Shown here: in pieces, positions 56,717 through 64,000 of the stretch
Layout: each line of letters begins with the position of its first letter
How positions within the stretch are numbered: position 1 is the first letter of the stretch
Assembly (NCBI GenBank): GCA_037367355.1
Contig: CM074703.1
Location: 2,666,001 to 2,730,000 of the forward strand
DNA length: 64,000 nt
Source of the DNA: Neoscytalidium dimidiatum
Lineage: Eukaryota; Ascomycota; Dothideomycetes; Botryosphaeriales; Botryosphaeriaceae
Direction of reading: 5' to 3'
Notes under the pieces: generated by a model
Database searches by the model: none
Told to the model about the DNA's origin: nothing
What the model saw: only the letters and a program-made list of their open reading frames with translations
Made by a program: the position numbers and the translations under genes

Positions 56717-59531
56717 TTAAGCCTTCAACCTCCTTTCCTCGCACTTCACGCAAACCGGGTTCTTCTCCTCGCCGCGAAGGAAATACCGACCGTCCACGAA
56801 CTCGCCCGAGCACTCCTATTAATAAGTGTCAGTCCGCATTCCCCCGATATCAATCACGAAACAGCTCAAAACTTACAGTGCAGACAAAGCAATTAGGATG
56901 CCACTCGAACCCGAGCGCTTTCAGCACCGTCTCGGTGACCGGCTTGCGGCACTTCTTGCACTTGGTCGAGTAGCGGTTGGTATGGCAGTTGACGCACCAA
57001 GCGTACCCGTCCTTCTCCACGAACGGGGTCGACGAGTCGAAAGGCTGTATTACACACATCAGCAACCGATCCCCCCCTTTGAAGGGAAACAACAAGATAA
57101 AGAAAGAAAGGAAAAGTACTCACATCCCCGCACTCCGCGCAGAAAAAGTGACCCACATGCCACTCCGCACCACACGCAACCACGACCTCGCCCTCGATCG
57201 GCGTCTTGCAGCTCTTGCACCTTGGCGAGAAGAACTCGTGGTAATCCAGATGGCAATAGAACCGCAAGCCCTCATCGCCATCCTCGTCCTCTCCCTCCAG
57301 ATCCTCGCCGTTCCTCCGCCGCATGATGCGCTCGACGCGCTCCTCGCGCCTGCCCTGCGGCTCCGGGTAGAAGGCGACGCACTCGAGCGCCTCGCCGCAG
57401 TGGTAGCAGCGGAAGCACTCCGGGTGGAAACGCGCGCCCGCCGCGCTGACGATGCGGCCAGCGATGGGCAGCGCGCACGCCTCGCACAGGGCCGATGTGC
57501 GCACGCCGCCGGAGGGCGTCCAGTGGCCTTGCGGGATTGACGTCGGGGCGGTGTTGGCTTTGCGTGGGAAGGGGCGGCCCTTGGATGCGGCCGATTTCGG
57601 GTCGGGAAGAGGCCGGGCGGAGTCTGATGAAGGAGCGTTGATGGTCGGGAGCGGCCGAGTTGACGTTTCGGGTGCGGAAGATACGTTTATGCTCGGGGTG
57701 TCCGGGACGTTGATGGTGGGAATGGAAGGACCGTCGCCGACGGAGATAGTTGGAACTGGTGGTGCTGCGGAGTTCTGGGGCTTTGCGCGAGGAGGATCAT
57801 CAGGAACATTGATGACTGGAATTGAGGGCACCTCGGCATTCCTCTTCTTTCCGAAGGGTTCATCAGGCATTCTGATGTCCGGAACCGGTCTTTCGGTCGA
57901 GATCTTTGGTGGGCTTGGAGGATAAGACTTTGGCTGGGTGCTCGGCTCAGACCCCTTGGGTTCAGGCATGGCCTTCGATTGCTCCTCCTTGAGCTCAATC
58001 TCCTTTGGCTTGTAATCTTTCTGAAAGCTGACTATGGGCCGTCCCGGGCTGTCACTGACCATGCTCGGAGTGGGTAGCTTCGGACTACGGTCCTTGAGTC
58101 TCATGCTTGTGGCTGCGCGGATGTCATCAGCACGAATCTCCTTACCATCCTTCATCTTCGTAGGCGATTCCGCAGGAGAATCCCCCGTAGGAGCCTCGGC
58201 CTGTTGCGGTGTCACAGGCGTGTTCTCATTGGATGTGTATGCTGGGTTGCGCGACTGAGAAGGTGGATTCCGATGAATCTCGAATCTATCAAATCTTTTC
58301 TTCGTTGCCGTCTCGGGATCGGTGCTCGAGCGGGTCAAGTTGTCGCGGCCGAACTGAATGCGCGAAAAGGGGTTCCTGCGAGTGTGAATTGGCAGTTTCG
58401 AAGGTGATGTCGGCGTGGGCTTCTCCTCAGCGGGCTGGGCGGAAGCTGTTTCCTCGGGCTCTTCATAAATTTTGTCGTTGGGGTTCTGGAAGAGGCTGCC
58501 ACTGATCCGTCTCTTAGAACCACTGCTACGGCGTCTGGAATGGGGGAGATCGAACGCGACATGGGCCTTGGTAGGAGATTGCATGGGCGACTCCATCTTA
58601 GCGGAGGGCTGCACCTTGACTTCCTTTTTGGATTTGGGGTGGTCGTCTTTTTCGGCGATCGCGAAGTCGTGCACTTTCACAGAGGAGGTGCTGGAACCGC
58701 GGCTGCTGTTGCGACCGCTCGCGCTGGACTGCGGCGAGGGGGCGTCATAGCTCTGAGCTCGGACATGGCTCCCCTTCTTCAGGTGGGCCGTGTACTCGTA
58801 CGGGGCATCCGGGTTCCGATAAGCAGCCTTGGGGTTCTGATGCTCCCAGACCAGTTTGGCAGCTTCGTCCTGGGCGGACTTGAATATCCTGTGCTCGTCG
58901 GCAGCGTCCATGTCCTCTAGCGCCTTCCTGAGTGATGCAGCCTCTTGACGTTCCATCCATCGATACCCACTTTCCCGGTATGACCGACGGTGCTCGTCGC
59001 TGATTGAGCGTGTAGAGTTCCTGGAGCTCGAGCGCTCTATTGCAGCCGGGTCCTGATGGTGGGAGTTTCGGGAGGATGAGCGAGAGAAAGGGTCCCTGAC
59101 AAGGGGCCGACCCAGGCTGGAGGAGGCACGGGGAGCCAGCCTCTCGCGTAGAGAGCCCTTGCTACCAGTAGACGATGAGAAGATATCGCGATGTGAGAGG
59201 GCGCTGCTCGATCTGGGCGGCTGGTTTTTCGGCGGAGTCAAAGTCGGCGGGTCCATGGGTTCAGGAGTCGAGGTGCCATAGGCTCTCGACGAACGAATGG
59301 AGCCCAGGTTGGAGGGAGGAGGCGGTCGGGAGCCATTTGGACGCTGGGGACGGTTGTTGCGGATATTATCGAGGAAGTTGCCTGAGTCGAGTTGGTACGT
59401 GGCTGGCAGCGGCTGGGGACGGAACGTCTCTGAAACTGGAATGAGGAGTACTGACCGACCTGCTCGCTGTTCATGTAGGTGGGCCCGGGGATGCTGCTGC
59501 CCTTGTCTTTACTGCGCGAGCGCGACAGCAT
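56717..59531 (-). CDS. Three-LIM-domain protein, fungal paxillin-like (Pxl1 type)
   Basis: Four exons on the minus strand: 59531-59460, 59412-57124, 57044-56877 and 56815-56717. They sum to 875 residues. A long disordered Ser/Pro-rich part (about 1-660) contains short conserved-looking patches such as MLSRSRSKDKGSSIPGP and RWMERQEAASLRKALEDMD. Three LIM zinc fingers form the C-terminus. LIM1 starts CEACALPIAGRI and has a long acidic insertion before FYCHLDYHEFF. LIM2 starts CKSCKTPIEGE and uses H-x2-H where H-x2-C is usual. LIM3 starts CKKCRKPVTETVLKALGFEWHPNC. The layout matches fungal paxillin-like proteins that act at sites of polarised growth and cytokinesis with Rho GTPases and actin; that role is inferred from the family. 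Intron 1 (47 nt) joins MNSEQ to PLPATYQLD and is the model that restores frame with a normal-sized intron. Confidence 0.88.
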
Positions 59532-60250
59532 GCTGGGCAGGCTTGGCTGGAATGCTGTGCGGCTCTGAGCGACGGGCTCGGATGACGGCGATGGTACGAC
59601 TGCGACTGCGGCTGCGACTTGGGAGGCTGGGGCGGCGATGTGACGTGATTTGCAGGAGTCGCAGGTGTTGGGAGCAGAGTCGGACGAGGATAGGGATTGG
59701 AGCGGTCAAGCGAGCGAATAGATGGATACGTGGAGGAACATCGACTGGGGGAGGGCGGGGAGGCGGATTGCTGGCGATAGGTACGTGCCAAGCCGGTGAG
59801 CTGGGAGCTGGCTGGTGTTGTGCTGGGGTCGTCGCAGCAACCAAAACCACCGACACGCTCAGCGCGCGCCGCACAACTCTCCGCGTGCCGCGCTGTCACG
59901 CTTCGTTATCGGCCCCGAACAAACAAGCTCAAGCATCCCCGACCTTGTCTTCAGCCGCACTGCGTCATCCTTCCCGTGCCGCCCTCCGTTTGTCTCACCC
60001 GCACTCGCCTCGTACTGCCGTGTCGATGATGCCGTTCTTGGACCTGTGGGGAGCGCGGGAGGATCAAGTGGCGATCCCCGCAACGTCTGCCCGCCGGCGG
60101 CACAGCGGCACCTGAGCCCGTAGCCGCTGCACCGCTCGCTCGCTCGTCTCTTAATCCCGAAGCCGCCTTGCGCAATCCGTTGACTAAAAGACCGCTCGCC
60201 CGCCCTCGCCGCCGACATGGAGCCATCGCGCCTGTTGCCTCGAGCCCAGC
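59532..60250. other. Bidirectional promoter, LIM gene / MFS gene
   Basis: 719 bases between divergent starts, GC-rich, with overlapping chance frames on both strands and no supported gene. Confidence 0.6.
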
Positions 60251-61790
60251 ATGGCTTCGCCCACCTCTGGAGACGTGTTGCCGGCCCGCAATCCTTCTCC
60301 TGCCACTGTTTCGGAGAGGAATGATGAGCTGGAGAAGAATTTGGACGAGCCAGACCGGAATTTGGACCAGTCCCAACCATCGGCTGCTGCACCCGCAACT
60401 GAGACCCCAGCCGATGTGCCACCAAACGGCGGCTACGGTTGGGTGTGTTGTGCTGCCACTTTCTGGATAAATGCTCACACTTGGGGCTTGAATAGCGTGA
60501 GTGACTTCCCGTCCTGCTTTCCTCTCCTTCCGCCTGTATACTGACTGTCTCCAGAGCTATGGTGTCTTCCTGGCCCACTACCTGTCCAACAATGTCTTTC
60601 CAGGTGCGACCCGCCTGCACTTCGCCTTTGTTGGCGGTCTCTCCATCTCCCAGGCCCTCTTCGTCTCTCCGCTCGCTACCACAACCACTCGCCACTTCGG
60701 GACCCGTGTGACTCTCCTGATTGGCGTCTTTTTCGAGACTTTGTCCCTGATTGGCGCCTCCTTTGCGAAAGAGATATGGCAGCTCTTCCTGAGCCAAGGC
60801 GTTTGTTTCGGATGGGGCATGGGCTTCCTCTTCGTAGGCTCCGTCGGCGTGGTGCCCCAATGGTTCACCACCCGACGCAGTTTCGCCAACGGCATCGCCT
60901 CCTCAGGCTCCGGCCTAGGCGGTCTCATGTACTCTCTGGCCACCAACGCCATGATCCAGCGCATCAGTCTCGCCTGGACCTTCCGCATCCTGGGCATCCT
61001 CGCCTTCACCGTCAACACCATCTGCGCCCTCCTCGTCAAGGACCGCAACAAGAAGATCGGCTCTTCCCAGCTGGCCTTCGACTACCGCCTGTTCCGCCGC
61101 CCGGAGTTCCTGCTGCTGCTGGGCTTCGGCTTCCTCAGCATGCTCGGCTACATCGTCCTGCTCTTCTCGCTCCCCAACTACGCCCAGAGCGGCATCGGCC
61201 TCTCGGCCCACCAAGGCTCCGTCATCGGCGCCGTCCTTAACCTCGGCCAAGCGCTGGGCCGCCCGCCCATCGGCTATTTCAGTGACAGCGTCGGCCGCAT
61301 GAACATGGCCGGCATCATGACCTTCCTCGCCGGCCTGTTCTCGCTCGTCATCTGGATCTTCGCGAAGAGTTACGGTGTCATGATCTTCTTCGCTCTGGTC
61401 GTTGGCATGGTCGCTGGCACCTACTGGGCTGTCGTCGGACCGGTCACGACGGAAGCGCTTGGTATCGCGGACCTCCCGGCTGCGCTGTCGATTACTTGGC
61501 TTGTGCTCGTCTTGCCGACGACTTTCTCGGAACCCATCGCGTTGCAGATTACGGCAAGCAACGGTGGCAATTACCTTGGTGCTCAGATTTTTACGGGCTT
61601 CATGTACATCGGAGGGGCGGGCTTCATGTGGTTACTGAGGGCTTGGAAGATTGGTGAAATTGAGCGTTTGGCTGCAGAGAAGAATGAGTCTGAAGCAAGC
61701 GTTGATCCGGTCGCTGACCAGCCGGTCGAAGGGACGTCGAGAGCCACGAATAACTTCTTGAAGAGGATGGTGAAGTTGAAGAGAGTATAG
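60251..61790 (+). CDS. MFS transporter, monocarboxylate porter type
   Basis: Two exons, 60251-60496 and 60555-61790, with a 58-nt intron, encode 493 residues. After about 60 polar residues the protein reads PPNGGYGWVCCAATFWINAH, the signature start of TM1 in the monocarboxylate porter family, then NSSYGVFLAHYLSNNVFPGA across the splice, GGLSISQALFVSPLA, RRSFANGIASSGSGLGGL, a central loop with LVKDRNKKIGSSQLAFDYRLF, and NLGQALGRPPIGYFSDSVGR. Twelve helices and cytoplasmic ends are expected. Fungal members sit in the plasma or other membranes and carry monocarboxylates, riboflavin or unknown solutes; the substrate is not readable here. Length is typical. The start is the first ATG in frame. Confidence 0.93.
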
Positions 61791-64000
61791 AGGTGGTCGA
61801 AAGCATATGCATGGCGCTTAACATATGATGGGTAAAAGTAAAAGGCAACGTGTTCACATAATAGACTCAAAAAGCTAGAGCTTTGTTTAGATGGTTTGGG
61901 AAGATCGAGTCAGCGCCATATTCAGTCAAAGAGTAATGCTATGATCATGCAGCAGCTTGCACTCTTGAGATACGTGATTGGACTGCATTCTCAATATTCT
62001 AGAAAAGGGGGTAGCTGACATGCCTACAAAAGTCACATCAACCATTCTGTCCAGAAGTGAGGGTGACGTTAGACACTGTCGCTGTCACCATCCCCCTCCA
62101 TGACACCGTGATATCTCAATATATGAAAGAAGCAGTCACGTGTGATGATTCCCTTAGTTTTCAGGCTGAAACTTCATGTAAAAGCAGACATCGGAGTGCC
62201 GCCTACCCTTTATCAACAGGTGTTACGGTTTCTCAAACAGGCAAAACTTGACTGCACCAGTACTGGACAGTACTCGTTCCCTGGTTTCTTTTTCCTTTTT
62301 CTATATACTAAGTGTGTAATATGACTGCTAATGTATAAAGTTGGATCCGCATTTCACTAATGTTCAGCAATGATGCTGACTCTACATCATAACCCCTCTT
62401 AGGGGATGCTGAGACACCAGATGACTTGGAAAGTGCTCTCTGAGCGCCGCTCGACAGGAGCACTTAGATATGAAGAATTGAGTAGATCAAGTTCCTTGGT
62501 GTAAACCCGTACTGTCTCGGGGATAATAGAGAAATTTCGGCAATTTGAATATTTGAAAGATGAATACGCCACGCTGATAAACGAACCGTCCTATCAGTCT
62601 CGCTTCCTATGTTCATATTGAGAAATAATCCTTCATAATGGAAATCACCACCGTACGCTTTCATAACACTTTGCATGAGAAAGTGACTCATTTTCTAGAG
62701 CCAGAAGATGTTGGTGCTCCCTCAACACACTGCTTTCCTTTGCGTTCTTCTCCAGCGGGCGGCCTATTTCTTCCCCATGATCTACTGCCTTACGGAGAAT
62801 AAATCAATATGCAGCATTTGTCGTATCTGTTGATCGTCGTATAACCGAGTATAATCTACAGGGCTGCACTAATTTTATAAGTTGTTCATCAGGAAGCACA
62901 AAATATGATGGTTAAGTTGTTCAACCATTGAGATGATGGGAGCGGTAACTGGCAACAATTATATTGCTTCTTGGAAATGAGGCCCAAACTCACGGAAAAA
63001 ACGGGTCTGTGTACATTCCCGAATTTGCTCTTGAAAATGCAAAACAGCTTATACCAAGAACGTTGACACATTTGAAATGAGGAATCTGGAAACCCCATCA
63101 ATGGACTGAAGAATATGGTCAGAAAGACGTACTTCCCGGCAGCTAACGACACGCGGAAAGCAGCTCGCAAACATTTCCTCGCTCATTTGAGTGCAGGAGC
63201 GAGCAGACATCCCAAACTTCGGGACGGCACCCAAGTATGCAGCATGAAGGGAGGTCCCTATCACGCTATATTAGAGCTTAGAAGTTTTTGAATCAAGTAT
63301 TTTTTGGTAAGGTAGGATTGGCGAAGATTAGAGAGGGCGGGCATATCTCTGGCATCCATAAAACATGTTCTGGCACGGAAGCAGAGCAAATACTGGGGAA
63401 CGGTGTGCGCTGATTCAATTAAAAAATGGCCATCGGTGATACTGATTGATGATGAGCGTCGAAATCTCGAATAGTTTCCAGACCTTTTAGCACTTCGAGG
63501 GCGGATGTTAATTGAGGGGTCAAGAGTCGGACAAGTGCGATCGCGAATTTGTTGACCGTCATGTAGGACTTGCCGACTGGGAATCTTCGTCTAAAGAGCG
63601 ATGAAAAAGGAATAAGAAACAGGACTATCAGGGAAGTCTTGGGATCTCTTACAGACTAACACCGCGGGACTGGTTATCGCCTGCCTGACGCTATCGACGA
63701 TTCCGACTGTACAAGGGAACATCGCCTACGTTAGGTGGTCTTTCCGGTGGGTTCACTCCTCATTGAATCCGGATGAAAGCGAATGCTTCGGTCGCCTGAG
63801 CATCATGCGGGCCGCTCGAGCCGCGGTATTCGTACTCGCTATATAATTACGGGCATTTTCTTCTGCTTGGTTCTCTAAGCAGGCTCTTTCTCCGTACTTT
63901 GTATGACGCAACGCGGGGAATCAGACAATACTAGCCTGAAAAGGTAACCACCGGACCTCGCCCGCACCGGTAGAGCCGCGGGAAGACGTGCGGGGTGGAC
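61791..64000. other. AT-richer gene-free end of the window
   Basis: Contains the MFS 3' UTR, then about 2 kb with no gene I can support. Minus-strand frames at 62464-62691 and 63049-63264 have moderately protein-like composition but no recognisable domain. No tRNA, repeat ends or transposase motif seen. A gene running off the window edge cannot be excluded. Confidence 0.5.

Noticed and set aside
1..64000. tRNA, 5S rRNA, CRISPR, prokaryotic operon features
   Set aside because: No B-box-like GGTTCRANTCC with a matching A-box, no 5S-like block, no spaced repeats; gene structure is eukaryotic.

Overview
The window is nuclear DNA of a filamentous ascomycete (Pezizomycotina, perhaps a dothideomycete). 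The evidence is short GT-AG introns (44-191 nt, most 45-65 nt), GC-rich coding sequence, gene families typical of filamentous ascomycetes (fungal 7TM 'rhodopsin' domain, pisatin-demethylase-like P450, GPI-anchored GH16, Apq12, an Iec1-like zinc finger) and the absence of operons, Shine-Dalgarno sites, tRNA or rRNA genes. The class is inferred; no marker here fixes it.

Sixteen protein genes are supported, nearly all re-spliced by hand so that the exons sum to a whole number of codons. In order: a small single-pass membrane protein (2.0-2.7 kb, +), an Apq12-like nuclear-envelope protein (4.8-5.4, +), a Dal5-type MFS transporter with a 12-nt microexon (7.5-9.4, +), an NAD(P)-binding epimerase-like protein (10.7-12.1, +), a large Ser/Thr/Pro-rich protein (12.4-15.1, -), a cytochrome P450 (16.0-17.7, -) divergent from a 7TM protein (18.6-19.9, +), a GPI-anchored GH16 enzyme (22.5-24.2, -), a DENN-domain protein (25.9-28.9, -) divergent from Bcd1 (30.8-32.2, +), a kinesin (37.6-42.9, -), an Iec1-like C2H2 protein (47.6-49.1, -), a pyridoxal-reductase-like aldo-keto reductase (49.8-50.9, -), an FAD monooxygenase (52.0-53.3, -), a three-LIM protein (56.7-59.5, -) divergent from a monocarboxylate-type MFS transporter (60.3-61.8, +).

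Most of these are housekeeping genes: nuclear envelope, snoRNP assembly, INO80 chromatin remodelling, membrane traffic, microtubule motor, cell polarity and cell wall. The P450, 7TM protein, transporters, reductase and monooxygenase are accessory in type, but no backbone synthase is present, so I do not call a secondary-metabolite cluster. Gene spacing is loose, with gene-free stretches of 5.4, 4.7, 3.5, 2.6 and 2.2 kb. The stretches at 53.8-56.7 and 61.8-64 kb are visibly AT-richer than the genic DNA.

No clear new multi-gene system was found. The most interesting signals are a transporter microexon whose skipping keeps frame, two stop-free 57-nt introns that make spliced and unspliced forms both translatable, a Bcd1 zinc finger lacking one expected Cys ligand, a coding-like tail of the DENN gene lying one frame off, an internally duplicated Ser/Thr-rich protein with no obvious signal peptide, and a degenerate tandem repeat at 54.5 kb.
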